This document shows, piece after piece, positions 1 to 11,100 of a DNA stretch of 16,597 bases. The notes below the pieces were generated by a model. It had not been told where the DNA came from. It saw only the letters and a program-made list of their open reading frames with translations, and searched no databases. How positions within the stretch are numbered: position 1 is the first letter of the stretch; every line of letters starts with the position of its first letter. Location: NCBI RefSeq assembly GCF_000002995.4, contig NW_025062362.1, positions 1 through 16,597 on the forward strand. The letters are read 5' to 3'. A program made the position numbers and the translations under genes. The DNA is from Brugia malayi. Taxonomy: Eukaryota > Nematoda > Chromadorea > Rhabditida > Onchocercidae.

Positions 1-307
1 GCAAAACTTAATTACAAAAGCGTATTTAATATTTAAACTATAAAATGACGACGCAATATACGACCAGCACTGGTACAATTCACGTAACATAGTCAATTAA
101 TTTCAAAATAAGCTTTTTTTAGTAGTTTTGGCACTTAATTAAAAATTAAAATTGATAAATTAGAACCAATTCCTTGTCTAATGTAAGAAAACTACAACAA
201 ATTTTAAAATTTTAAAAAATTCAAAAATTTAAATTGAATTTAAATTCTTAAATTGAATTAAAATCATGATTAATTGAAAGTTTATTAATTTTGCTGATGA
301 ATTATGC
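1..307. repeat. Aberrant first monomer, 307 bp, type B-like
   Basis: Compared with other units, this one has many single-base length changes in A or T runs: GTATTTAAT for GTATTTTAAT, an extra A in the TTAATTAAAAATTAAAA region, CCAATTCC for CCAATTTCC, AAAGTTTATT for AAAGTTTTATT, and GAATTATG for GAATTTATG. It also has GACGACG for GACAACG. The indels are mostly in homopolymers, which fits consensus error at a sequence end as well as real decay. The next unit (308) is already close to the common form. Confidence 0.7.
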
Positions 308-1259
308 GCAAAACTTAATTACAAAAGCGTATTTTAATATTTAAACTATAAAATGACAACGCAATATACGACCAGCACTGGTACAATTCACGTAACATAG
401 TCAATTAATTTCAAAATAAGCTTTTTTAGTAGTTTTGGCACTTAATTAAAATTAAAATTGATAAATTAGAACCAATTTCCTTGTCTAATGTAAGAAAACT
501 ACAACAAATTTTAAAATTTTAATAAATTCAAAATTAAATTGAATTAAATTTAATTTAAATTCTTAAATTGAATTAAAATCATGATTAATTGAAAGTTTTA
601 TTAATTTTGCTGATGAATTTATGCGCAAAACTTAATTACAAAAGCGTATTTTAATATTTAAACTATAAAATGACAACGCAATATACGACCAGCACTGGTA
701 CAATTCACGTAACATAGTCAATTAATTTCAAAATAAGCTTTTTTTAGTAGTTTTGGCACTTAATTAAAATTAAAATTGATAAATTAGAACCAATTTCCTT
801 GTCTAATGTAAGAAAACTACAACAAATTTTAAAATTTTTAATAAATTCAAAACTTAAATTTGAATTTAAATTTAATTTAAATTCTTAAATTGAATTAAAA
901 TCATGATTAATTGAAAGTTTTATTAATTTTGCTGATGAATTTATGCGCAAAACTTAATTACAAAAGCGTATTTTAATATTTAAACTATAAAATGACAACG
1001 CAATATACGACCAGCACTGGTACAATTCACGTAACATAGTCAATTAATTTCAAAATTAGCTTTTTTAGTAGTTTTGGCACTTAATTAAAATTAAAATTGA
1101 TAAATTAGAACCAATTTCCTTGTCTAATGTAAGAAAACTACAACAAATTTAAAATTTTTAATAAATTCAAAATTAAATTTAAATTTAATTTAAATTCTTA
1201 AATTGAATTAAAATCATGATTAATTGAAAGTTTTATTAATTTTGCTGATGAATTTATGC
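308..1259. repeat. Three A-derived monomers with trimmed or full A block
   Basis: The units at 308 (317 bp), 625 (322 bp, full A) and 947 (313 bp) all contain AATAAATTC but differ in how much of the CTTAAATTTGAA block remains. The unit at 947 carries the TTAGC/six-T state, the first of seven such units outside the central zone. Three A-class units in a row precede the regular dimers that start at 1260. Confidence 0.7.
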
Positions 1260-1568
1260 GCAAAACTTAATTACAAAAGCGTATTTTAATATTTAAACTA
1301 TAAAATGACAACGCAATATACGACCAGCACTGGTACAATTCACGTAACATAGTCAATTAATTTCAAAATAAGCTTTTTTTAGTAGTTTTGGCACTTAATT
1401 AAAATTAAAATTGATAAATTAGAACCAATTTCCTTGTCTAATGTAAGAAAACTACAACAAATTTTAAAATTTTTAAAAATTCAAAATTTAAATTTAATTT
1501 AAATTCTTAAATTGAATTAAAATCATGATTAATTGAAAGTTTTATTAATTTTGCTGATGAATTTATGC
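1260..1568. repeat. Reference short (type B) monomer, 309 bp
   Basis: A clean example of the short form. It differs from type A mainly in the hypervariable segment, where AATAAATTC is replaced by an A run before TTC and the block CTTAAATTTGAA is missing, so the unit is about 10-12 bp shorter. Other B units begin at 1890, 2522, 3152, 3783, 5041, 5669, 6297, 7549, 9434, 10061, 10683, 10990, 12239, 12546, 14109 and 14738. Outside this segment A and B are nearly identical, so they are subtypes of one family rather than two satellites. Confidence 0.88.
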
Positions 1569-1607
1569 GCAAAACTTAATTACAAAAGCGTATTTTAATA
1601 TTTAAAC

Positions 1608-1614
1608 TATAAAA
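1608..1614 (+). promoter_or_regulatory. TATAAAA match present in nearly every unit
   Basis: ACTATAAAAT occurs at unit positions of about 38-47. TATAAAA is a perfect match to the eukaryotic TATA consensus and is kept in practically all copies, including those that lost the ATGAC after it (5352, 5669, 7549, 16310). In a sequence this AT-rich a 7-bp match is expected by chance, and I see no convincing initiator about 30 bp downstream. Promoter activity is therefore only a possibility. The coordinates are those in the reference A unit. Confidence 0.25.
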
Positions 1615-1631
1615 TGACAACGCAATATACG

Positions 1632-1643
1632 ACCAGCACTGGT
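1632..1643. promoter_or_regulatory. Conserved dyad ACCAG-CA-CTGGT
   Basis: A perfect 5+5 bp inverted repeat with a 2-bp centre sits in the most GC-rich patch of the unit (unit positions 64-75). I found it unchanged in every unit. A short spaced dyad of this kind is typical of binding sites for homodimeric DNA-binding proteins. It does not match the CENP-B box, whose core contains TTCG and CGGG. Binding is inferred only from symmetry and invariance, and the surrounding 200 bp is almost as invariant. Confidence 0.45.
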
Positions 1644-1677
1644 ACAATTCACGTAACATAGTCAATTAATTTCAAAA

Positions 1678-1688
1678 TAAGCTTTTTT
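1678..1688. repeat. Diagnostic TAAGC/TTAGC and T6/T7 site
   Basis: Two linked changes define subtypes. Units read either TAAGC with six or seven T, or TTAGC with six T; I found no TTAGC unit with seven T. The TAAGC form creates a HindIII site (AAGCTT) and the TTAGC form lacks it. By my reading 20 of 53 units are TTAGC (947, 2522, 3783, 5978, 6915, 7549, 8179, 8497, 8811, 9434, 9742, 10061, 10683, 10990, 11297, 11931, 12239, 12854, 13165, 14417). The coordinates are those in the reference unit, which has TAAGC and six T. Confidence 0.8.
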
Positions 1689-1766
1689 AGTAGTTTTGGC
1701 ACTTAATTAAAATTAAAATTGATAAATTAGAACCAATTTCCTTGTCTAATGTAAGAAAACTACAAC

Positions 1767-1780
1767 AAATTTTAAAATTT
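1767..1780. repeat. 14-bp palindrome AAATTTTAAAATTT
   Basis: This perfect AT-only palindrome marks the start of the hypervariable segment. Several units (947, 5669, 10061, 10683, 11614, 12239, 15364) have lost one T of the left arm, which breaks the symmetry. AT palindromes of this kind can extrude as cruciforms and are slippage-prone, which may explain why length variation starts here. Confidence 0.7.
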
Positions 1781-1815
1781 TTAATAAATTCAAAACTTAA
1801 ATTTGAATTTAAATT
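1771..1815. repeat. Hypervariable AT-only segment of the monomer
   Basis: This roughly 45-bp stretch of the reference unit is where almost all unit-length variation arises. It contains AATAAATTC in type A, or an A run plus TTC in type B, then a variable number of AAATTT/TTAAATT blocks. The differences between units are almost all A/T insertions or deletions of 1-12 bp, while the flanking 200 bp and 70 bp barely change. Replication slippage on short AT subrepeats is the simplest cause. Confidence 0.82.
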
Positions 1816-1839
1816 TAATTTAAATTCTTAAATTGAATT
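1812..1839. repeat. Imperfect inverted repeat, 12-bp arms, 4-nt loop
   Basis: AATTTAATTTAA, loop ATTC, then TTAAATTGAATT. Eleven of 12 positions pair and the remaining one is T opposite G, which is a wobble pair in single-stranded nucleic acid. The inner seven pairs (AATTTAA/TTAAATT) are present in nearly all units; the outer pairs depend on the hypervariable segment. It could form a hairpin in single-stranded DNA or in a transcript, though a stem made almost only of A-T pairs is weak. Confidence 0.6.
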
Positions 1840-1841
1840 AA

Positions 1842-1851
1842 AATCATGATT
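1842..1851. repeat. 10-bp palindrome AATCATGATT
   Basis: A perfect palindrome just 3' of the inverted repeat, conserved in essentially every unit. It is one of the few symmetric sites in the unit that includes G and C. I know of no factor to assign to it. Confidence 0.55.
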
Positions 1852-4800
1852 AATTGAAAGTTTTATTAATTTTGCTGATGAATTTATGCGCAAAACTTAA
1901 TTACAAAAGCGTATTTTAATATTTAAACTATAAAATGACAACGCAATATACGACCAGCACTGGTACAATTCACGTAACATAGTCAATTAATTTCAAAATA
2001 AGCTTTTTTTAGTAGTTTTGGCACTTAATTAAAATTAAAATTGATAAATTAGAACCAATTTCCTTGTCTAATGTAAGAAAACTACAACAAATTTTAAAAT
2101 TTTAAAAAAATTCAAAAATTTAAATTTAATTTAAATTCTTAAATTGAATTAAAATCATGATTAATTGAAAGTTTTATTAATTTTGCTGATGAATTTATGC
2201 GCAAAACTTAATTACAAAAGCGTATTTTAATATTTAAACTATAAAATGACAACGCAATATACGACCAGCACTGGTACAATTCACGTAACATAGTCAATTA
2301 ATTTCAAAATAAGCTTTTTTAGTAGTTTTGGCACTTAATTAAAATTAAAATTGATAAATTAGAACCAATTTCCTTGTCTAATGTAAGAAAACTACAACAA
2401 ATTTTAAAATTTTTAATAAATTCAAAACTTAAATTTGAATTTAAATTTAATTTAAATTCTTAAATTGAATTAAAATCATGATTAATTGAAAGTTTTATTA
2501 ATTTTGCTGATGAATTTATGCGTAAAACTTAATTACAAAAGCGTATTTTAATATTTAAACTATAAAATGACAACGCAATATACGACCAGCACTGGTACAA
2601 TTCACGTAACATAGTCAATTAATTTCAAAATTAGCTTTTTTAGTAGTTTTGGCACTTAATTAAAATTAAAATTGATAAATTAGAACCAATTTCCTTGTCT
2701 AATGTAAGAAAACTACAACAAATTTTAAAATTTTTAAAAAATTCAAAATTTAAATTTAATTTAAATTCTTAAATTGAATTAAAATCATGATTAATTGAAA
2801 GTTTTATTAATTTTGCTGATGAATTTATGCGCAAAACTTAATTACAAAAGCGTATTTTAATATTTAAACTATAAAATGACAACGCAATATACGACCAGCA
2901 CTGGTACAATTCACGTAACATAGTCAATTAATTTCAAAATAAGCTTTTTTTAGTAGTTTTGGCACTTAATTAAAATTAGAATTGATAAATTAGAACCAAT
3001 TTCCTTGTCTAATGTAAGAAAACTACAACAAATTTTAAAATTTTAATAAATTCAAAACTTAAATTTGAATTTAAATTTAATTTAAATTCTTAAATTGAAT
3101 TAAAATCATGATTAATTGAAAGTTTTATTAATTTTGCTGATGAATTTATGCGTAAAACTTAATTACAAAAGCGTATTTTAATATTTAAACTATAAAATGA
3201 CAACGCAATATACGACCAGCACTGGTACAATTCACGTAACATAGTCAATTAATTTCAAAATAAGCTTTTTTAGTAGTTTTGGCACTTAATTAAAATTAGA
3301 ATTGATAAATTAGAACCAATTTCCTTGTCTAATGTAAGAAAACTACAACAAATTTTAAAATTTTTAAAAAATTCAAAATTTAAATTGTAATTTAAATTCT
3401 TAAATTGAATTAAAATCATGATTAATTGAAAGTTTTATTAATTTTGCTGATGAATTTATGCGCAAAACTTAATTACAAAAGCGTATTTTAATATTTAAAC
3501 TATAAAATGACAACGCAATATACGACCAGCACTGGTACAATTCACGTAACATAGTCAATTAATTTCAAAATAAGCTTTTTTTAGTAGTTTTGGCACTTAA
3601 TTAAAATTAGAATTGATAAATTAGAACCAATTTCCTTGTCTAATGTAAGAAAACTACAACAAATTTTAAAATTTTTAATAAATTCAAAACTTAAATTGAA
3701 TTTAAATTTAATTTAAATTCTTAAATTGAATTAAAATCATGATTAATTGAAAGTTTTATTAATTTTGCTGATGAATTTATGCGCAAAACTTAATTACAAA
3801 AGCGTATTTTAATATTTAAACTATAAAATGACAACGCAATATACGACCAGCACTGGTACAATTCACGTAACATAGTCAATTAATTTCAAAATTAGCTTTT
3901 TTAGTAGTTTTGGCACTTAATTAAAATTAAAATTGATAAATTAGAACCAATTTCCTTGTCTAATGTAAGAAAACTACAACAAATTTTAAAATTTTAAAAA
4001 ATTCAAAATTTAAATTTAATTTAAATTCTTAAATTGAATTAAAATCATGATTAATTGAAAGTTTTATTAATTTTGCTGATGAATTTATGCGCAAAACTTA
4101 ATTACAAAAGCGTATTTTAATATTTAAACTATAAAATGACAACGCAATATACGACCAGCACTGGTACAATTCACGTAACATAGTCAATTAATTTCAAAAT
4201 AAGCTTTTTTAGTAGTTTTGGCACTTAATTAAAATTAAAATTGATAAATTAGAACCAATTTCCTTGTCTAATGTAAGAAAACTACAACAAATTTTAAAAT
4301 TTTTAATAAATTCAAAACTTAAATTTGAATTTGATTTAAATTCTTAAATTGAATTAAAATCATGATTAATTGAAAGTTTTATTAATTTTGCTGATGAATT
4401 TATGCGCAAAACTTAATTACAAAAGCGTATTTTAATATTTAAACTATAAAATGACAACGCAATATACGACCAGCACTGGTACAATTCACGTAACATAGTC
4501 AATTAATTTCAAAATAAGCTTTTTTAGTAGTTTTGGCACTTAATTAAAATTAAAATTGATAAATTAGAACCAATTTCCTTGTCTAATGTAAGAAAACTAC
4601 AACAAATTTTAAAATTTTTAATAAATTCAAAACTTAAATTGAATTAAATTTAAATTCTTAAATTGAATTAAAATCATGATTAATTGAAAGTTTTATTAAT
4701 TTTGCTGATGAATTTATGCGCAAAACTTAATTACAAAAGCGTATTTTAATATTTAAACTATAAAATGACAACGCAATATACGACCAGCACTGGTACAATT

Positions 4801-5668
4801 CACGTAACATAGTCAATTAATTTCAAAATAAGCTTTTTTAGTAGTTTTGGCACTTAATTAAAATTAGAAATTGATAAATTAGAACCAATTTCCTTGTCTA
4901 ATGTAAGAAAACTACAACAAATTTTAAAATTTTAATAAATTCAAAACTTAAATTTGAATTTAAATTTAATTTAAATTCTTAAATTGAATTAAAATCATGA
5001 TTAATTGAAAGTTTTATTAATTTTGCTGATGAATTTATGCGTAAAACTTAATTACAAAAGCGTATTTTAATATTTAAACTATAAAATGACAACGCAATAT
5101 ACGACCAGCACTGGTACAATTCACGTAACATAGTCAATTAATTTCAAAATAAGCTTTTTTTAGTAGTTTTGGCACTTAATTAAAATTAAAATTGATAAAT
5201 TAGAACCAATTTCCTTGTCTAATGTAAGAAAACTACAACAAATTTTAAAATTTTTAAAAAATTCAAAATTTAAATTGTAATTTAAATTCTTAAATTGAAT
5301 TAAAATCATGATTAATTGAAAGTTTTATTAATTTTGCTGATGAATTTATGCGTAAAACTTAATTACAAAAGCGTATTTTAATATTTAAACTATAAAATAC
5401 AACGCAATATACGACCAGCACTGGTACAATTCACGTAACATAGTCAATTAATTTCAAAATAAGCTTTTTTAGTAGTTTTGGCACTTAATTAAAATTAAAA
5501 TTGATAAATTAGAACCAATTTCCTTGTCTAATGTAAGAAAACTACAACAAATTTTAAAATTTTAATAAATTCAAAATTAAATTGAATTTAAATTTAATTT
5601 AAATTCTTAAATTGAATTAAAATCATGATTAATTGAAAGTTTTATTAATTTTGCTGATGAATTTATGC

Positions 5669-5977
5669 GTAAAACTTAATTACAAAAGCGTATTTTAATA
5701 TTTAAACTATAAAAACACAACGCAATATACGACCAGCACTGGTACAATTCACGTAACATAGTCAATTAATTTCAAAATAAGCTTTTTTTAGTAGTTTTGG
5801 CACTTAATTAAAATTAAAATTGATAAATTAGAACCAATTTCCTTGTCTAATGTAAGAAAACTACAACAAATTTAAAATTTTAAAAAATTCAAAAATTTAA
5901 ATTTAATTTAAATTCTTAAATTGAATTAAAATCATGATTAATTGAAAGTTTTATTAATTTTGCTGATGAATTTATGC
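5669..5977. repeat. Variant B monomer with GT start and AAAAACACAACG
   Basis: This unit starts GTAAAACTT and reads AAAAACACAACG where nearly all others read AAAATGACAACG. The same combination of both changes recurs only in the partial unit at 16310, which is type A in its hypervariable segment. A shared rare pair of changes 10.6 kb apart, on different length backgrounds, points to sequence exchange between distant units or a common older variant. Confidence 0.7.
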
Positions 5978-6605
5978 GCAAAACTTAATTACAAAAGCGT
6001 ATTTTAATATTTAAACTATAAAATGACAACGCAATATACGACCAGCACTGGTACAATTCACGTAACATAGTCAATTAATTTCAAAATTAGCTTTTTTAGT
6101 AGTTTTGGCACTTAATTAAAATTAAAATTGATAAATTAGAACCAATTTCCTTGTCTAATGTAAGAAAACTACAACAAATTTTAAAATTTTAATAAATTCA
6201 AAACTTAAATTGAATTTAAATTTAATTTAAATTCTTAAATTGAATTAAAATCATGATTAATTGAAAGTTTTATTAATTTTGCTGATGAATTTATGCGCAA
6301 AACTTAATTACAAAAGCGTATTTTAATATTTAAACTATAAAATGACAACGCAATATACGACCAGCACTGGTACAATTCACGTAACATAGTCAATTAATTT
6401 CAAAATAAGCTTTTTTTAGTAGTTTTGGCACTTAATTAAAATTAAAATTGATAAATTAGAACCAATTTCCTTGTCTAATGTAAGAAAACTACAACAAATT
6501 TTAAAATTTTAAAAAATTCAAAATTTAAATTTAATTTAAATTCTTAAATTGAATTAAAATCATGATTAATTGAAAGTTTTATTAATTTTGCTGATGAATT
6601 TATGC

Positions 6606-6914
6606 GCAAAACTTAATTACAAAAGCGTATTTTAATATTTAAACTATAAAATGACAACGCAATATACGACCAGCACTGGTACAATTCACGTAACATAGTC
6701 AATTAATTTCAAAATAAGCTTTTTTTAGTAGTTTTGGCACTTAATTAAAATTAAAATTGATAAATTAGAACCAATTTCCTTGTCTAATGTAAGAAAACTA
6801 CAACAAATTTTAAAATTTTAATAAATTCAAAATTTAAATTTAATTTAAATTCTTAAATTGAATTAAAATCATGATTAATTGAAAGTTTTATTAATTTTGC
6901 TGATGAATTTATGC
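6606..6914. repeat. A/B hybrid monomer
   Basis: The left half of the hypervariable segment is A-like (TTAATAAATTC) and the right half is B-like (AAAATTTAAATTTAATTT with no CTTAAATTTGAA block), giving 309 bp. The units at 9125, 11931 and 13478 have the same hybrid arrangement. They look like products of recombination or gene conversion inside the segment, although a simple deletion from an A unit would give the same result. Confidence 0.6.
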
Positions 6915-8178
6915 GCAAAACTTAATTACAAAAGCGTATTTTAATATTTAAACTATAAAATGACAACGCAATATACGACCAGCACTGGTACAATTCACGT
7001 AACATAGTCAATTAATTTCAAAATTAGCTTTTTTAGTAGTTTTGGCACTTAATTAAAATTAAAATTGATAAATTAGAACCAATTTCCTTGTCTAATGTAA
7101 GAAAACTACAACAAATTTTAAAATTTTTAATAAATTCAAAATTAAATTTAAATTTAATTTAAATTCTTAAATTGAATTAAAATCATGATTAATTGAAAGT
7201 TTTATTAATTTTGCTGATGAATTTATGCGCAAAACTTAATTACAAAAGCGTATTTTAATATTTAAACTATAAAATGACAACGCAATATACGACCAGCACT
7301 GGTACAATTCACGTAACATAGTCAATTAATTTCAAAATAAGCTTTTTTTAGTAGTTTTGGCACTTAATTAAAATTAAAATTGATAAATTAGAACCAATTT
7401 CCTTGTCTAATGTAAGAAAACTACAACAAATTTTAAAATTTTAATAAATTCAAAACTTAAATTGAATTTAAATTTAATTTAAATTCTTAAATTGAATTAA
7501 AATCATGATTAATTGAAAGTTTTATTAATTTTGCTGATGAATTTATGCGCAAAACTTAATTACAAAAGCGTATTTTAATATTTAAACTATAAAATACAAC
7601 GCAATATACGACCAGCACTGGTACAATTCACGTAACATAGTCAATTAATTTCAAAATTAGCTTTTTTAGTAGTTTTGGCACTTAATTAAAATTAAAATTG
7701 ATAAATTAGAACCAATTTCCTTGTCTAATGTAAGAAAACTACAACAAATTTTAAAATTTTTAAAAAATTCAAAATTTAAATTTAATTTAAATTCTTAAAT
7801 TGAATTAAAATCATGATTAATTGAAAGTTTTATTAATTTTGCTGATGAATTTATGCGCAAAACTTAATTACAAAAGCGTATTTTAATATTTAAACTATAA
7901 AATGACAACGCAATATACGACCAGCACTGGTACAATTCACGTAACATAGTCAATTAATTTCAAAATAAGCTTTTTTTAGTAGTTTTGGCACTTAATTAAA
8001 ATTAAAATTGATAAATTAGAACCAATTTCCTTGTCTAATGTAAGAAAACTACAACAAATTTTAAAATTTTTAATAAATTCAAAACTTAAATTTGAATTTA
8101 AATTTAATTTAAATTCTTAAATTGAATTAAAATCATGATTAATTGAAAGTTTTATTAATTTTGCTGATGAATTTATGC

Positions 8179-11100
8179 GCAAAACTTAATTACAAAAGCG
8201 TATTTTAATATTTAAACTATAAAATGACAACGCAATATACGACCAGCACTGGTACAATTCACGTAACATAGTCAATTAATTTCAAAATTAGCTTTTTTAG
8301 TAGTTTTGGCACTTAATTAAAATTAAAATTGATAAATTAGAACCAATTTCCTTGTCTAATGTAAGAAAACTACAACAAATTTTAAAATTTTAATAAATTC
8401 AAAACTTAAATTGAATTAAATTTAATTTAAATTCTTAAATTGAATTAAAATCATGATTAATTGAAAGTTTTATTAATTTTGCTGATGAATTTATGCGCAA
8501 AACTTAATTACAAAAGCGTATTTTAATATTTAAACTATAAAATGACAACGCAATATACGACCAGCACTGGTACAATTCACGTAACATAGTCAATTAATTT
8601 CAAAATTAGCTTTTTTAGTAGTTTTGGCACTTAATTAAAATTAAAATTGATAAATTAGAACCAATTTCCTTGTCTAATGTAAGAAAACTACAACAAATTT
8701 TAAAATTTTAATAAATTCAAAACTTAAATTTAAATTTAATTTAAATTCTTAAATTGAATTAAAATCATGATTAATTGAAAGTTTTATTAATTTTGCTGAT
8801 GAATTTATGCGCAAAACTTAATTACAAAAGCGTATTTTAATATTTAAACTATAAAATGACAACGCAATATACGACCAGCACTGGTACAATTCACGTAACA
8901 TAGTCAATTAATTTCAAAATTAGCTTTTTTAGTAGTTTTGGCACTTAATTAAAATTAAAATTGATAAATTAGAACCAATTTCCTTGTCTAATGTAAGAAA
9001 ACTACAACAAATTTTAAAATTTTAAATAAATTCAAAATTAAATTTAAATTTAATTTAAATTCTTAAATTGAATTAAAATCATGATTAATTGAAAGTTTTA
9101 TTAATTTTGCTGATGAATTTATGCGCAAAACTTAATTACAAAAGCGTATTTTAATATTTAAACTATAAAATGACAACGCAATATACGACCAGCACTGGTA
9201 CAATTCACGTAACATAGTCAATTAATTTCAAAATAAGCTTTTTTTAGTAGTTTTGGCACTTAATTAAAATTAAAATTGATAAATTAGAACCAATTTCCTT
9301 GTCTAATGTAAGAAAACTACAACAAATTTTAAAATTTTAATAAATTCAAAATTTAAATTTAATTTAAATTCTTAAATTGAATTAAAATCATGATTAATTG
9401 AAAGTTTTATTAATTTTGCTGATGAATTTATGCGCAAAACTTAATTACAAAAGCGTATTTTAATATTTAAACTATAAAATGACAACGCAATATACGACCA
9501 GCACTGGTACAATTCACGTAACATAGTCAATTAATTTCAAAATTAGCTTTTTTAGTAGTTTTGGCACTTAATTAAAATTAAAATTGATAAATTAGAACCA
9601 ATTTCCTTGTCTAATGTAAGAAAACTACAACAAATTTTAAAATTTTTAAAAATTCAAAATTTAAATTTAATTTAAATTCTTAAATTGAATTAAAATCATG
9701 ATTAATTGAAAGTTTTATTAATTTTGCTGATGAATTTATGCGCAAAACTTAATTACAAAAGCGTATTTTAATATTTAAACTATAAAATGACAACGCAATA
9801 TACGACCAGCACTGGTACAATTCACGTAACATAGTCAATTAATTTCAAAATTAGCTTTTTTAGTAGTTTTGGCACTTAATTAAAATTAAAATTGATAAAT
9901 TAGAACCAATTTCCTTGTCTAATGTAAGAAAACTACAACAAATTTTAAAATTTTAATAAATTCAAAACTTAAATTGAATTTAAATTTAATTTAAATTCTT
10001 AAATTGAATTAAAATCATGATTAATTGAAAGTTTTATTAATTTTGCTGATGAATTTATGCGCAAAACTTAATTACAAAAGCGTATTTTAATATTTAAACT
10101 ATAAAATGACAACGCAATATACGACCAGCACTGGTACAATTCACGTAACATAGTCAATTAATTTCAAAATTAGCTTTTTTAGTAGTTTTGGCACTTAATT
10201 AAAATTAAAATTGATAAATTAGAACCAATTTCCTTGTCTAATGTAAGAAAACTACAACAAATTTAAAATTTTTAAAAAATTCAAAATTTAAATTTAATTT
10301 AAATTCTTAAATTGAATTAAAATCATGATTAATTGAAAGTTTTATTAATTTTGCTGATGAATTTATGCGCAAAACTTAATTACAAAAGCGTATTTTAATA
10401 TTTAAACTATAAAATGACAACGCAATATACGACCAGCACTGGTACAATTCACGTAACATAGTCAATTAATTTCAAAATAAGCTTTTTTTAGTAGTTTTGG
10501 CACTTAATTAAAATTAAAATTGATAAATTAGAACCAATTTCCTTGTCTAATGTAAGAAAACTACAACAAATTTTAAAATTTTAATAAATTCAAAACTTAA
10601 ATTGAATTTAATTTAAATTCTTAAATTGAATTAAAATCATGATTAATTGAAAGTTTTATTAATTTTGCTGATGAATTTATGCGCAAAACTTAATTACAAA
10701 AGCGTATTTTAATATTTAAACTATAAAATGACAACGCAATATACGACCAGCACTGGTACAATTCACGTAACATAGTCAATTAATTTCAAAATTAGCTTTT
10801 TTAGTAGTTTTGGCACTTAATTAAAATTAAAATTGATAAATTAGAACCAATTTCCTTGTCTAATGTAAGAAAACTACAACAAATTTAAAATTTTAAAAAA
10901 TTCAAAATTTAAATTTAATTTAAATTCTTAAATTGAATTAAAATCATGATTAATTGAAAGTTTTATTAATTTTGCTGATGAATTTATGCGCAAAACTTAA
11001 TTACAAAAGCGTATTTTAATATTTAAACTATAAAATGACAACGCAATATACGACCAGCACTGGTACAATTCACGTAACATAGTCAATTAATTTCAAAATT

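Larger units (their letters stand above)
1569..1889. repeat. Reference long (type A) monomer, 321 bp
   Basis: A clean example of the long form, used here for unit coordinates (1569 = unit position 1). Positions 1-202 are almost invariant across the array. Positions of about 203-246 are the AT-only hypervariable stretch. Positions of about 247-321 are conserved again. Type A is recognised by TTAATAAATTC followed by AAAACTTAAATTTGAATTT before the common AAATTTAATTTAAATTC. Other full or nearly full A units begin at 625, 2201, 2831, 3462, 4720, 5978, 7229, 7857, 9742, 13788, 14417, 15364, 15988 and 16310. The unit has stops in all frames and no coding potential. Confidence 0.9.
1260..4090. repeat. 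Dimeric higher-order repeat zone (B-A alternation, ~630 bp period)
   Basis: Nine consecutive units have lengths 309, 321, 311, 321, 309, 321, 310, 321 and 308 bp and alternate strictly B, A, B, A. The dimers 1260-1889 and 1890-2521 also share their T-run states (seven T in the B unit, six T in the A unit), so they look like direct duplicates of each other. Later dimers carry extra markers: GT instead of GC at the unit start in 2522 and 3152, and ATTAGAATTG in 2831, 3152 and 3462. The pattern shows that the dimer, not the single monomer, was the amplifying unit here. Confidence 0.85.
4091..8178. repeat. A/B alternating zone with register slips
   Basis: Alternation continues but is broken in two places. 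The units at 4091, 4406 and 4720 are three successive A or A-derived units with partial deletions of the A-specific block (lengths 315, 314 and 321 bp). The units at 6606, 6915 and 7229 are a hybrid, a shortened A and an A unit. Three consecutive units (5041, 5352, 5669) start with GT, and two of these (5352, 5669) have lost the ATGAC sequence after the TATAAAA motif. The slips are what unequal crossing-over between out-of-register monomers would leave. Confidence 0.75.

Noticed and set aside
1569..1595. Near mirror symmetry around TTAATT at the unit start (GCGCAAAAC on one side, CAAAAGCG on the other), suggesting triplex DNA.
   Set aside because: The symmetry is broken by a base and the arms are not homopurine, so intramolecular triplex is not expected.
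1632..1643. CENP-B box in the conserved core.
   Set aside because: The needed TTCG and CGGG core bases are absent on both strands of the unit; the dyad is a different sequence.
1576..1659. A 27-codon minus-strand open frame across the GC-richer core of each unit.
   Set aside because: It is a by-product of the one stretch with few TAA/TAG triplets. There is no known motif, and nothing sets it apart from the conserved background.
1614..1661. A 15-codon open frame (ATGACAACG to ACATAG) repeated in nearly every unit; even the 6-bp duplication at 15755-15766 keeps the frame.
   Set aside because: It is too short and has no ribosome-site or codon evidence. Its conservation equals that of the surrounding non-coding core. 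The start is lost at 5352, 5669, 7549 and 16310, and the frame shifts at 15988, with no sign of constraint.
1854..1889. CTGATGA at 1875-1881 with GAAA at 1855-1858, resembling the hammerhead ribozyme core known from some satellites.
   Set aside because: I tried the required order (CUGAUGA, stem II, GAAA, stem III, cleavage site, stem I). The upstream GAAA leaves only about 15 nt for two stems. The flanks that would form stem II pair at only four of five positions. The next downstream GAAA, near unit position 187, gives no stem. The minus strand lacks the core. A covariance-model search would settle it.
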